From an uncultured Prevotella sp. (GTDB taxonomy: Bacteria; Bacteroidota; Bacteroidia; Bacteroidales; Bacteroidaceae): DNA of 64,000 nt. Numbering within the stretch: position 1 is the stretch's first letter; every line of letters begins with the position of its first letter. The DNA lies in the NCBI GenBank assembly GCA_934202525.1, contig CAKPYB010000003.1:81750-145749 (forward strand). Direction: 5' to 3'. Of this stretch, positions 1 to 8,530 are shown piece after piece. Made by a program: the position numbers and the translations under genes. The notes beneath the pieces are model-generated. The model searched no databases, was not told where the DNA came from, and saw only the letters and a list, made by a program, of their open reading frames with translations.

Positions 1-1
1 T

Positions 2-2533
2 GCCGTTTATGGTGCTCGTGCTGCAAATGGTGTTGTACTCGTAACAACCAAGAGTGGTAGCATCGGCAAGCCAGTGGTGAAGTATGATTTCTCCATCGGA
101 TGGCAGAATCCTTGGCGCAAACGCAAGCTCCTCAACGCTGCTCAATACACTACCTTGATGAAAGAAGCAGCTTCTTATCAAGGTGAAACCAATATAGACA
201 ACATCCTTAAAGGTATGGGTAACAGCGATACCGACTGGCAGGATGTGCTCTACAATGACAATGCTCCTGTGCAGAATCATCAGTTGAGCATCAGTGGTGC
301 AACTGAAAAATTGAACTACTATCTCTCAATGGGTTACTATAAGGACGAGGGTGTGATAGGTGGCGATTACGGACGTTCTAACTACGAGCGTATGACCATC
401 CGCACCAATACCACCTATAATATATGGGATGAAAGCAAGGTACGCAACTGGCTCAAGACTGGTAAGATCGGTGTGAACTTGGCTTACTCTCGTATCTGTA
501 ACACCAGCATGGATATCAATAACCTTACGGGTGGATCCGCACTTGGTAACGCTATGTTCCTTTCTCCATTGATGGGTGTTTATGCCGAAGATGAGAATGC
601 GCTCAACTCTCAGTATGCGGGCGAAATTGCCAAGTATGGTCCGTTGGTAAGAGATAAGAAGACAGGTAAGCTGCTTAATTTGCCTACCAAGGATTTTAAT
701 GAGCTTTCTAATCCATTGGCATGGCTCTCACAGCCAGGAGAAAAATATAATTCCGACAAGTTTGTTGCCAACTTTTGGGCAGAATTTGGCATTTGGGATA
801 ATTTGAAGTTTAAGACTTCTTACGGCGTTGATCTCAGCTTCTGGGGGACTGATGGATGGAATCAGCCTTTCTATATGAATGCTGCTCAGCATAACGATAA
901 GTCGTCCGTATGGAGTTCTATGAATCGTGGCAATCGTTGGCAGGTTGAGAACGTGTTGACTTACGACAAACAACTCGCACAGCACAACTTCGCCGTAGTA
1001 TTAGGTCAGTCAGCCATCAAATATACTGGTCGTCAGGTAGGCGGTACCGCACAGGATATGGTAGCTCTTGACCCAAATAAGGCAAATCTCGATTTTACCA
1101 CGGGCTTGGCTACCGATGGTAAGCGCGATGTATATGGTGGTTTGTATAGCCCTCATACGTTGGCATCTTACTTCGGTAGATTTACCTACAACTATGCCGA
1201 GCGCTATATGGCACAGTTTACCGTTCGTCGTGATGGTTCTTCCAACTTCGGTCCTAACAACAAGTGGGGTACCTTCCCATCTGTATCTTTGGGTTGGAAT
1301 GTAACCAACGAGAAATTCCTGGAGAAACGCCCCGAGTGGTTCACCAAGATGAAGGTTCGTCTGAGCTGGGGTAAGAATGGTAACGAGGCCATAGGTTCGT
1401 TCCGCTATACTGCCAATGTGGCTATGGGCAACAACTATACATTTGGTGGCGCAGGCAACCAGCTTGTCAATGGTGGTAGCAAGCCATCGGGTACTCCTAA
1501 TGCCGACCTTAAATGGGAGGAAAGCGAGCAGTATGATGCAGGTTTGGATTTGAGTTTCTTCAATAACTCGCTGACTTTCACCGTAGATTGGTTTAAGAAG
1601 AAAACCAATGGTATGCTCAAGACAATGAGCGTTCCTTCTTATCTGGGCGAGTCTAAGCCTTGGGGAAATGTAGGTGATATGGAGAATAGTGGTGTTGAGT
1701 TCGAATTGGGCTATAAATTCCGTAAGGGTGATTGGGCTTTCAATGTAAATGCCAACGCCAGCTACTTGAAGAACAAACTTATCAACTTGGGTAACGATAC
1801 TGGTTATGAGACTTCCGATAATGTACACCAGATTGGTAATGTGAGCCGTGCTGAGAACGGTCAGCCTTATCCATTCTTCTATGGTTATAAGACTGCTGGT
1901 ATCTTCCAGAACCAGGCACAGGTGAATGCCTACGTGAACAGCAAGGGCGAGAAGATGCAGCCTAATGCAGAACCTGGTGACGTCATCTTCGTGGATTACA
2001 ATGGCGATGGTGTGATCAACGATGCCGATAAGACCAATATCGGTAAGGGTGATCCTGACTGGACCTTTGGCTTGAACTTCGGTGCTAGCTGGAAACTACT
2101 CGATTTCTCTATGTTGTGGGCAGGTTCGTTTGGCAACAAGATATTTGATGCCACACGCCGTGTTGACCTCCGCTATGTCAACCTACCTGAAGAGTTTATG
2201 GATCGCTGGCATGGCGAGGGCACATCCAATACAATGCCTCGTTTCGCATGGTCAACAGCCAACGACAATAACAAGGTGTCAGATCTTTATATCAAGAATG
2301 GTTCATACGTAAGATTGAAGAATATCCAGCTGGGTGTAACCTTGCCAAAGAAATGGACGGAGACCGTATTCATCTCTAATCTTCGTTTCTATGTGGCTGC
2401 CGAGAACTTGATAACCATCACTGGTTACAAGGGCATGGAGCCTGAGATTTACAATGGCACACAGTCTGGTATCGACCGTGGTTTCTATCCACAGAACCGT
2501 ACAATTACTATCGGTGCCAACGTAACATTCTAA
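2..2533 (+). CDS. SusC-family TonB-dependent outer-membrane receptor, 5' truncated by the window edge
   Basis: The reading frame is open from base 2 and begins inside the plug domain: the first residues read AVYGARAANGVVLVTTKSG, the usual end of a SusC plug. The remaining ~820 residues are a 22-strand beta-barrel type sequence with repeated aromatic/Gly turns, ending in the typical terminal strand (NRTITIGANVTF). The Met at 74 is internal and not the start. SusC proteins import oligosaccharides bound by SusD, powered by TonB. The susD partner follows after 69 bp, so the two are one operon. The substrate cannot be read from this part; the GH5 gene facing it suggests a beta-glucan or related glycan (inference). 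Confidence 0.95.
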   Translation, partial: AVYGARAANGVVLVTTKSGSIGKPVVKYDFSIGWQNPWRKRKLLNAAQYTTLMKEAASYQGETNIDNILKGMGNSDTDWQDVLYNDNAPVQNHQLSISGATEKLNYYLSMGYYKDEGVIGGDYGRSNYERMTIRTNTTYNIWDESKVRNWLKTGKIGVNLAYSRICNTSMDINNLTGGSALGNAMFLSPLMGVYAEDENALNSQYAGEIAKYGPLVRDKKTGKLLNLPTKDFNELSNPLAWLSQPGEKYNSDKFVANFWAEFGIWDNLKFKTSYGVDLSFWGTDGWNQPFYMNAAQHNDKSSVWSSMNRGNRWQVENVLTYDKQLAQHNFAVVLGQSAIKYTGRQVGGTAQDMVALDPNKANLDFTTGLATDGKRDVYGGLYSPHTLASYFGRFTYNYAERYMAQFTVRRDGSSNFGPNNKWGTFPSVSLGWNVTNEKFLEKRPEWFTKMKVRLSWGKNGNEAIGSFRYTANVAMGNNYTFGGAGNQLVNGGSKPSGTPNADLKWEESEQYDAGLDLSFFNNSLTFTVDWFKKKTNGMLKTMSVPSYLGESKPWGNVGDMENSGVEFELGYKFRKGDWAFNVNANASYLKNKLINLGNDTGYETSDNVHQIGNVSRAENGQPYPFFYGYKTAGIFQNQAQVNAYVNSKGEKMQPNAEPGDVIFVDYNGDGVINDADKTNIGKGDPDWTFGLNFGASWKLLDFSMLWAGSFGNKIFDATRRVDLRYVNLPEEFMDRWHGEGTSNTMPRFAWSTANDNNKVSDLYIKNGSYVRLKNIQLGVTLPKKWTETVFISNLRFYVAAENLITITGYKGMEPEIYNGTQSGIDRGFYPQNRTITIGANVTF

Positions 2534-2602
2534 TCGTATAGTGTGTATGTTGATAAAAGAAAATCTTAAGCGAAACGTAGAACAATTTTAAAGATTACAA
2601 TT

Positions 2603-4231
2603 ATGAAAGCAAAGAATATATTATTATATAGTGCGATGGCAAGTATGGCATTGTCTTTGTCTTCTTGCGGCGACGACTTCCTGTCGGTAGAGCCTGCAAG
2701 CAGTTTGCCAATCGATGGTTATTACAACACCAAGTCGCATCTTGATGAAGCGGTGACCGCTGCCTATGCACCTTTGGCTTGGTATGATTACTATGATGGA
2801 TGGTGCCCATTGTTCCTCGTGTCTGATGCACAGGGCGATGACATCTATGTTGGTGGTGGTTCTACCAGCGACCAACAGGAAATCCACTTGGCTTCTCAAT
2901 ACAAGAGTACCAGTTTGATGACCTTCAAGGGAGCATGGACTACTAGCTATTCTGGTATCAACCGTTCCAACTGGCTTATCAAGGATGCCGAGGAGGCTGC
3001 CGGGATTTCAGATGCAGAGAGGGCTGCTTACATCGCCGAGGCAAAGACGCTGAAGGCTTTCTACTACTTGCAGCTATGGAAGTTCTGGGGTAACGTGCCT
3101 TATTATGAGAAAAACTTGGAGTTCCCTTACATTGCCGAGCAGCTCTCTGCCAACGAGGTTTATAATAAGGTAATTGCTATGCTCGAAGAGGTTATCAATA
3201 GCAAAGTCCTTCCGATGAAGGAAACCAAAACTCGTTGCGGACATGCCACACAGGCTTTCGCAGAGATGCTCTTCGCCGACTATGTGATGTATCAGAAAGA
3301 CGAGAACCGCTATCAACAGGCACTCGGCTATATGGAGGATATCATCAGCAGCACGAAGTATAGTTTGATGAGTGACTATGCTAGTATCTGGGAGTATAGT
3401 GGCGAGTGGTGTGATGAATCTATCTACGAAATCAATTATTGCGCCAAGGGTAGTAAGCGTGGCTGGGGTAATGCTAATGCTCCAGGTGGTACTGTGGTGC
3501 CAGCTTTGATTGGTATCGACGGATTGAGTTACAAGGCTTCTGCTGCTCATCTTGCAGCCGACCCTAATTATTCTCCTAAACAAGAGTTGAATGGAGGTTG
3601 GGGGTTCTGTGATGTATCCAAGGAAGTTTATGATCTCTATGAGCAAAATGATATTCGCCGTACAGGTGGCATTCTCAATATGAAGGATTACGCTGCCGAC
3701 TACAAGGCTCGTACGGGTGACGACGTGATCTACGGTGGTCGTTATCAGAACACAGGTATCTTCCTCTTGAAGTACTTGGGACGTCCGGGTGGCAATGATG
3801 GTGTGGTGGCTGATGCCGACCTCGGTTGGGACAACAACCAGCGTATTTATCGCTATTCTGAAACCTTGCTGAATGCAGCAGAGTTGATACTTCGCACGGG
3901 TGGCGACGTGGCAAAGGCGCAAGGTTATTTCAACCAAGTTCGCAATCGTGCTCATGCTTCTAATCGCACGGTTTCTCTTGACAATTTGTTGGAAGAGCGC
4001 CGAATGGAGTTTGTTGGCGAGGGCAAGCGTTACTACGACTTGATTCGTTTCGGCAAGGCTGCAGAGGTATTGAAGCCTGGTGGCGGTAAAGTTCTCAATC
4101 AAGCAAAAACCGCTTACGACATGCAGGGCATTCCTGAGCGTATCCAGTGGTCCGAGAGCAAAAAATACTTGCCAATTCCACAGGATGAGATTGAGGCTGC
4201 CAAGGGTACCTTGGTACAAAACAATTACTAA
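2603..4231 (+). CDS. SusD/RagB-family starch-binding-type outer-membrane lipoprotein
   Basis: 542 residues. It begins with a lipoprotein signal (MKAKNILLYSAM... then LSSCGDD, lipobox Cys about residue 22), so it is anchored on the outer membrane surface. The body shows SusD features: an N-terminal helical TPR-like part (LDEAVTAAYAPL, YIAEAKTLKAFYYLQLWKFWGNVPY around residues 130-170) and the C-terminal ERRMEFVGEGKRYYDLIRFG block followed by YLPIPQDEIE near the end. It is translated in the same direction as the SusC gene 69 bp upstream and closes the operon, with a strong hairpin terminator 12 bp after its stop. Role: glycan capture for the SusC transporter. Ligand not determinable from sequence. 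Confidence 0.95.
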   Translation: MKAKNILLYSAMASMALSLSSCGDDFLSVEPASSLPIDGYYNTKSHLDEAVTAAYAPLAWYDYYDGWCPLFLVSDAQGDDIYVGGGSTSDQQEIHLASQYKSTSLMTFKGAWTTSYSGINRSNWLIKDAEEAAGISDAERAAYIAEAKTLKAFYYLQLWKFWGNVPYYEKNLEFPYIAEQLSANEVYNKVIAMLEEVINSKVLPMKETKTRCGHATQAFAEMLFADYVMYQKDENRYQQALGYMEDIISSTKYSLMSDYASIWEYSGEWCDESIYEINYCAKGSKRGWGNANAPGGTVVPALIGIDGLSYKASAAHLAADPNYSPKQELNGGWGFCDVSKEVYDLYEQNDIRRTGGILNMKDYAADYKARTGDDVIYGGRYQNTGIFLLKYLGRPGGNDGVVADADLGWDNNQRIYRYSETLLNAAELILRTGGDVAKAQGYFNQVRNRAHASNRTVSLDNLLEERRMEFVGEGKRYYDLIRFGKAAEVLKPGGGKVLNQAKTAYDMQGIPERIQWSESKKYLPIPQDEIEAAKGTLVQNNY

Positions 4232-4243
4232 AATATAAATATT

Positions 4244-4285
4244 CCCGAAGTTCAAAAGAAAAAGAACTTCGGGATGTTTTTCTTT
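4244..4285 (+). terminator. Intrinsic terminator of the susCD operon
   Basis: Perfect 10-bp arms CCCGAAGTTC (4244-4253) and GAACTTCGGG (4264-4273), A-rich 10-nt loop, followed by a T-rich tract. Confidence 0.85.
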
Positions 4286-4376
4286 GTTGAGCTTTTCTCT
4301 CTATTCAGATGGAAGTGGATTACGTGAGAGTATTCCTGAAAAAATAAGGCTTGATTTTTTTAACTATATAAATAAT

Positions 4377-4420
4377 AAGGTCTTAGGAGAAGTCTAACCT
4401 GCACTTACTCCTAAGACCTT
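4377..4420 (-). terminator. Terminator of the GH5 gene, possibly bidirectional
   Basis: Perfect 13-bp arms AAGGTCTTAGGAG (4377-4389) and CTCCTAAGACCTT (4408-4420), lying 7 bp past the GH5 stop on the minus strand. T-rich sequence follows on both sides. Confidence 0.75.
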
Positions 4421-4427
4421 TTTCTTT

Positions 4428-5726
4428 TTATTCTGTTTTCAGTCCCATCGACTGGATATATCCCGTCTGAGGAACACAGTTCTTCTGTTTCGCATTCTCA
4501 ACAAATTCCATCAGCAGTTTCTTGCCCTTTTCCTGGTCAGGGCGTGCCTTGCGGATTCCGTCAAAACTGCTGCGGTCTGCCTCGGCAAACTTTACGATGA
4601 TGCAGTCCCATTCTGCCGGTTTCCTGATGCCCATCATGCAGGAATTTTCAATCTTCTTGTATGGCCAGAATGTGTAGCCGATATTGGCTTTCCGCATGGT
4701 CTCGCAGAAATCGGCTTGCCATTTGTCGGTGTTATGACCTATCTCGCCCATATACATCGGCAACTGGGTCTTGTCGCGGAAATCGATGTAACTCTGGATG
4801 GCTTCCTTCGTAGGAGCACCGCCATACCGGTGGCAGGTATACATGATTTTATCATCAAACTTCCAATCGCTGAAAGGCTCGAAATTGCTGTTCCATTGCG
4901 AGCCGCCTAAGAGGATGATATGATTCTGGTCTACCTCTCTGATAGCCTTTGTAGCACGCTTGTATACGTCTTCTAGCTTGGCATTCAGTTTGGCTTGTAC
5001 TTCCTTGGTAAACATGGTAGCAATAGGTTCATTCATCAGTTCATAACCCAGTATCACCGGTTCGTCCTTGTATCTCTGGGCTATAGTCTTCCAGATGTCG
5101 CAGAAGAGCTGTTGGCTTGCTTCACTCTCGAAAAGCCAGGGATAACCATGTCCATTGTCGATATTGTCGCCTGTCTGTCCGCCAGGGCAGTCGTGCATGT
5201 CCAGAATCAGATGCAAGCCGTATTTGCGGCACCATTCTATGGTTTTGTCCATCATTCGGAATCCCTCAGTTTCATCGTTCTTGCCCATATAATCTTCGCG
5301 TGTGAAAAGTTTGTAGTTGAAAGGCAGGCGGATGGTGTTGGCACCTGTGCTTGCGATGTAGGCGATGTCATCTTCGGTGATATAATGGTCTTTGAAAGCC
5401 TGCCAGAACGTTCTGGCGAAATCAGGACCAGCCAACTGGCAGATCATTCCGTTGATCATCCATTCGCAGTTGGTTTTCTTGAAGTTGAACATATAGCCTT
5501 CCGGATTGAGCCAGTTGCCCAGGTTGGTACCCACGATGTAGAGTTTGCTGCCATCTGGTTTGATGAGATTCTCGCCCTTCACGATGACGTAATCGCTACC
5601 TGTAGGGATGAGTTTCTTTACCTCCTTCTTTACTTTCTTCTTGCCGCCTGTTGCTGCGAAAGAAGTCTGGTTGCCCATGCACAGCAGTAACGACAGCGAT
5701 AAAATAAGATAATTCTTTCTTTTCAT
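4428..5726 (-). CDS. GH5 family secreted endoglucanase/glucanase
   Basis: 432 residues with a signal peptide (about residues 1-25, hydrophobic LILSLSLLLCMG). A (beta/alpha)8 glycoside hydrolase family 5 fold is indicated by the ordered motifs GTNLGNWLNPEG (67-77), NTIRLPFNY (130-138), LILDMHDCPGGQ (173-184), the acid/base Glu233 in YELMNEP and the nucleophile Glu328 in MYMGEIG. The 95-residue spacing of the two Glu is normal for GH5. It would cleave a beta-1,4-linked glucan or mannan chain in the periplasm or outside. The gene converges with the susCD operon and has its own -7 box (TATCTTTGC) 50 bp upstream, so co-regulation with the locus is an inference. Subfamily and exact substrate are not determined. 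Confidence 0.88.
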   Translation of the reverse strand: MKRKNYLILSLSLLLCMGNQTSFAATGGKKKVKKEVKKLIPTGSDYVIVKGENLIKPDGSKLYIVGTNLGNWLNPEGYMFNFKKTNCEWMINGMICQLAGPDFARTFWQAFKDHYITEDDIAYIASTGANTIRLPFNYKLFTREDYMGKNDETEGFRMMDKTIEWCRKYGLHLILDMHDCPGGQTGDNIDNGHGYPWLFESEASQQLFCDIWKTIAQRYKDEPVILGYELMNEPIATMFTKEVQAKLNAKLEDVYKRATKAIREVDQNHIILLGGSQWNSNFEPFSDWKFDDKIMYTCHRYGGAPTKEAIQSYIDFRDKTQLPMYMGEIGHNTDKWQADFCETMRKANIGYTFWPYKKIENSCMMGIRKPAEWDCIIVKFAEADRSSFDGIRKARPDQEKGKKLLMEFVENAKQKNCVPQTGYIQSMGLKTE

Positions 5727-5775
5727 GTTCTTAATTTTTTGGTGTTAGATATGTTGCTTGTTCTGCAATGATAAT

Positions 5776-5784
5776 GCAAAGATA
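5776..5784 (-). promoter_or_regulatory. Bacteroidota -7 box for the GH5 gene
   Basis: Minus-strand TATCTTTGC matches TAnnTTTGC exactly; about 50 nt before the start codon. Confidence 0.6.
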
Positions 5785-6033
5785 TGAAAAAAAGTCTATA
5801 CTTTGAAGGCCTATTAGTAGAAAGGTGGACTGATGATAGGTAAGGTTGAGTGTAATTGCTTGATTTACAGGGTATATGGCTATTTAAAGATGCGAAAATA
5901 AGTGGAGGTCGTATGTGTTGTTGTCAGGGATAGAGGGCGATATTCCGTCTTTTTCTTTTATTCCAATTTCGCTCTTTTTATTGTCTTTTTCTGCTTTTCT
6001 TGCTTACAATTTGCTCATTTCGAATAAAAGTTA

Positions 6034-6042
6034 TAATTTTGC
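6034..6042 (+). promoter_or_regulatory. Bacteroidota -7 box for the EamA transporter
   Basis: TAATTTTGC matches TAnnTTTGC and lies 30 bp before the chosen ATG at 6072, which rules out the earlier in-frame ATG at 6000. Confidence 0.6.
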
Positions 6043-6071
6043 AGTTGAATTTCAAAAATCAGGAAAATAGA

Positions 6072-6968
6072 ATGAGACAGAATAATAATAATTTATTATA
6101 TCATCTTGTGGCTTTTATCACCGTAGCCATCTGGGGAACCACCTTTGTTTCTACCAAGGTGCTGATGCTGAACGGACTTTCGCCAGCACAGATCTTTACG
6201 CTCCGCTTCAGTATCGCATATATCATGATGCTGATGGTGAATCATAAGAAGATGTTTGCTGATAGCTGGAAAGATGAGTTTAAAATGGCGATGCTGGGCA
6301 TTACGGGCGGTTCGCTCTATTTCCTGAGCGAGAACGAGGCGATGAATTATACCACAACTACCAATACATCGCTCATCGTATGTTCCTGTCCGCTCTTTGC
6401 TACCTTGCTGGTACGTCTGGTTTATCGCCATTCTTCGCGCATCAACATGATACAGCTGTTGGGCTCTCTGCTTGCTTTTGTAGGTATGATTATCGTGGTG
6501 CTGAATGGCAGGTTCGTACTGCATCTGTCGCCTGTAGGCGATGCCTTGGCTTTTACGGCATGTATGAGTTGGGCGGTTTACTCGCTCCTGATGAAATCGG
6601 TATCGGGCGATTATGGCGCAGCTTTTATTACCCGCAAGGTCTTCTTCTATGGTGTGCTTACCATCTTGCCTTATTATCTTATCATCCCTGGCTGGCCGGC
6701 ATGGGATGTGTTTACGAAGCCTCAGGTGGTGGGTAATCTCTTGTTCCTGGGCTGTTTGGCATCCATGATATGTTTCCTTACTTGGAATTGGTGTATCTCT
6801 AAGCTGGGAGCCGTGAAAGCTACCAACTGGGTTTATTTCAATCCTATCACCACTATGATTTTCGCCTCTCTGGTATTAGACGAAAAGATTACTCCTTACT
6901 TCCTGGCAGGTGCCTGCTGCATTCTGGCAGGTATGTATATCGCGGATAGAATGACGAAGGCGGAATAA
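6072..6968 (+). CDS. EamA/DMT-family drug/metabolite transporter
   Basis: 298 residues from the ATG at 6072, preceded by AGGAAAA and placed correctly downstream of the -7 box. About ten hydrophobic segments arranged as two EamA repeats: the first carries VAIWGTTFVSTKVL (residues ~17-30), the second DALAFTACMSWAVYSLLMK and FLTWNWCISKLGAVKATNWVYFNPITTMIFASLVLDE, which is the conserved end of the second repeat. Inner-membrane exporter or permease of unknown small molecule. The gene stands alone. A later in-frame extension upstream to 6000 would give an unlikely N-terminus and is rejected. Confidence 0.85.
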   Translation: MRQNNNNLLYHLVAFITVAIWGTTFVSTKVLMLNGLSPAQIFTLRFSIAYIMMLMVNHKKMFADSWKDEFKMAMLGITGGSLYFLSENEAMNYTTTTNTSLIVCSCPLFATLLVRLVYRHSSRINMIQLLGSLLAFVGMIIVVLNGRFVLHLSPVGDALAFTACMSWAVYSLLMKSVSGDYGAAFITRKVFFYGVLTILPYYLIIPGWPAWDVFTKPQVVGNLLFLGCLASMICFLTWNWCISKLGAVKATNWVYFNPITTMIFASLVLDEKITPYFLAGACCILAGMYIADRMTKAE

Positions 6969-7056
6969 AAAATGACGAAGCATAGCTGTAGTTAGAACTT
7001 GCCAATGCTAAGAGCATCATGATACTCTTTACCATTTTGCTTTTCATTTTTTCCAT
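6889..7056 (-). pseudogene. Orphan signal-peptide start, probable fossil of a secreted-protein gene
   Basis: On the minus strand an ATG at 7056 opens a 55-codon frame whose first 27 residues look like a real Sec signal (MEKMKSKMVKSIMMLLALAS then Ala-rich cleavage site), but the frame then runs into the antisense of the EamA gene and stops at 6889. The start is preceded by an A-rich leader typical of this genome. I read it as the 5' end of a lost gene, joined to the EamA gene by deletion. It could also be chance; the hydrophobic stretch is the only support. Confidence 0.3.
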
Positions 7057-7132
7057 ATTGATTTGTCTTTTTGTGTAATACGAATGAATAGTTGTTATTA
7101 CTTATATAATATTTATTCAGGTTTTTATTAGG

Positions 7133-7163
7133 CGTTCCGCCGGATTTACCGTCCGGCGGAGCG
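7133..7163 (-). terminator. GC-rich hairpin after the cyclophilin gene
   Basis: 12-bp stem CGTTCCGCCGGA (7133-7144) with TCCGGCGGAGCG (7152-7163), one G.T pair, 7-nt loop, 13 bp past the stop of the minus-strand gene. No T-run follows, so termination strength is uncertain. Confidence 0.55.
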
Positions 7164-7176
7164 TTATGGAGATTTC

Positions 7177-7923
7177 TTATTCCTCGATGACTGAAATCTG
7201 CATAGAAACATCCTCTTTTGGGCGATCGCCACGCAATGTTTCGCAGTTCTGAATCTTTTCTACGATGTCAAGTCCTTCCTCCACTTCACCGAAAACGGTG
7301 TATTGGTTATCGAGGAAAGGTGTTCCGCCTACTTCAGTGTAAGCCTTCTGCTGCTCCTCGGTAAACTTAGGATAGCCCTGTTCCTTGCAGCGCTTCTTGG
7401 TTTCATCCACCAGCTCATCCTGAAGCTTCATCAGGCCCTCACGGTCGCGGTTACGGCGAAAGTTCATAATCTCATCATGATGTTCTTTGGCAAGCTGGTT
7501 GAAGATGTTCTGCTCCATCTGCATGCCCATCTGCTTTTCCATCTGCTTCAGTTCATTCTGCTTGTAGGTCTTTCCCCATACAATATAAAACTGGCTACCG
7601 CTGCTCTCTCGTTCTGGGTTTACCTCATCTCCCAGACGGGCTGCACTCAAGGCACCACGCTTGTGGAAAAGTTGTGGATAAACAAACTCGGCAGGGATGG
7701 TATAGTCAGGACCACCTGTGCCCAGCATCTTGCCTTTAGAAGCGCCCTTGCTGTCTGGGTCGCCGCCTTGAATCATAAAATCCTTGATGACACGATGGAA
7801 GAGAGTGCCGTCAAAATATCCCTCCTTCGCCAACTTGATGAAGTTGTCACGATGCTGAGGTGTCTCGTCGTAGAGGCGCACCTTGATGTCGCCCTCTGAT
7901 GTCTTTATCAATACTTTAGCCAT
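7177..7923 (-). CDS. Cyclophilin-type peptidyl-prolyl cis-trans isomerase
   Basis: 248 residues, no signal peptide, so cytoplasmic. Cyclophilin hallmarks are present in order: LFHRVIKDFMIQGGD (residues ~41-55, with catalytic Arg and the FMxQGG loop), the GSQFYIVW block (~108-115), and TVFGEVEEGLDIVEKI near the C-terminus. Between the last two there is a charged, Met/Gln-rich insertion of about 70 residues (KQMEKQMGMQMEQ...), which makes it longer than E. coli PpiB (164 aa) but agrees with cyclophilins of Bacteroidales as I know them. It catalyses proline isomerisation during protein folding. No partner gene in an obvious operon. Confidence 0.9.
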   Translation of the reverse strand: MAKVLIKTSEGDIKVRLYDETPQHRDNFIKLAKEGYFDGTLFHRVIKDFMIQGGDPDSKGASKGKMLGTGGPDYTIPAEFVYPQLFHKRGALSAARLGDEVNPERESSGSQFYIVWGKTYKQNELKQMEKQMGMQMEQNIFNQLAKEHHDEIMNFRRNRDREGLMKLQDELVDETKKRCKEQGYPKFTEEQQKAYTEVGGTPFLDNQYTVFGEVEEGLDIVEKIQNCETLRGDRPKEDVSMQISVIEE

Positions 7924-7974
7924 AATAATTTATAATCAGTATATTTTATTAATCGGTATATGTCGTAATCAGTA

Positions 7975-8012
7975 TGTTTTTTACCTTTTTACTTTTTTAC
8001 CTTTTTACTTTT
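7975..8012. repeat. Low-complexity tandem repeat (TTTTTACC type), copy 1
   Basis: Alternating TTTTTACC/TTTTTACT units next to the 3' end of the 8005-8367 gene; reads as AAAAAGGTAAAA on the minus strand. A second tract lies at 8458-8527. Confidence 0.6.
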
Positions 8013-8367
8013 CGTAATACTCATTCCACTCCTTCATAGCCTCCTGCCAGTCGGTCTGTTCACCGCTGGCTACGGCTTCCTTCTGTTTCTCTGCCTCATC
8101 GCGAGCCTTATCTCGGGCACGTTTTGCCTTCATAGCCTCGATGGTGGCATCGTCGAGAATCTGGATGGCGCCACGCTTGATGGCAGCCTGCAACTCCTCT
8201 TCTCCGAAAGCCTTGCCAGGCTCATTGAAGTCTGAGATATTGAATTCATAGTCCACACGAAGGTCGTGGCGTATCATTTTCTGTTGTAAACGGTTGCCTG
8301 CGTTCTTGAGGCGCAGCAACTTGCCGATTTCCTTGATTTCTCCTGCTGAGTATTTGTTTCTTCCCAT
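8005..8367 (-). CDS. Conserved hypothetical protein, charged, 120 aa
   Basis: I do not recognise a family. The N-terminus (MGRNKYSAGEIKEIGKLLRLKNAGNRLQQK) is basic and helical, the centre contains ISDFNEPGKAFGEEELQAAIKRGAIQIL, and the C-terminal third (residues ~75-120) is a highly charged helix rich in Lys/Glu/Ala that could form a coiled coil. No signal peptide or membrane segment. It has its own -7 box 31 bp upstream (8398-8406), so it is a real gene. The basic N-terminus hints at nucleic-acid contact, but this is a guess. Both sides carry the same purine-rich tandem repeat. Confidence 0.7.
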   Translation of the reverse strand: MGRNKYSAGEIKEIGKLLRLKNAGNRLQQKMIRHDLRVDYEFNISDFNEPGKAFGEEELQAAIKRGAIQILDDATIEAMKAKRARDKARDEAEKQKEAVASGEQTDWQEAMKEWNEYYEK

Positions 8368-8397
8368 TAATATGATTTGATATTATTATTTCTGCGT

Positions 8398-8406
8398 GCA
8401 AAATTA
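8398..8406 (-). promoter_or_regulatory. Bacteroidota -7 box for the 8005-8367 gene
   Basis: Minus-strand TAATTTTGC, 31 bp before the start codon. Confidence 0.6.
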
Positions 8407-8457
8407 AGCATAATCCTCGACAAAACCAAGAAAAGTTTCAAGGAATTCACAAAAGAA

Positions 8458-8527
8458 TTCCTTTCTCCCTTTACTTTCTTGCCCTTTTTACTTTTTTACC
8501 CTTTTACCTTTTTACCCTTTTACCTTT
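8458..8527. repeat. Low-complexity tandem repeat (TTTTTACCC type), copy 2
   Basis: Seven or more degenerate units of TTTTTACC/TTTTACCC, just after the stop of the HAD gene on the minus strand (AAGGTAAAAGGGTAAAAAGG). Confidence 0.65.
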
Positions 8528-8530
8528 AAA

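Larger units (their letters stand above)
5727..6071. other. Divergent intergenic region between GH5 and EamA transporter
   Basis: 345 bp, AT-rich, without a credible ORF. It holds the minus promoter at 5776-5784 and the plus promoter at 6034-6042. The middle (about 5800-5990) shows no clear dyad or repeat. Confidence 0.6.

Noticed and set aside
1010..1828. 272-codon open frame on the minus strand inside the SusC gene
   Set aside because: Fully antisense to a well-supported SusC barrel; composition is a shadow, with no start signals or known domain.
3074..4255. 393-codon minus-strand frame inside the SusD gene
   Set aside because: Antisense shadow of SusD; no motif and no promoter.
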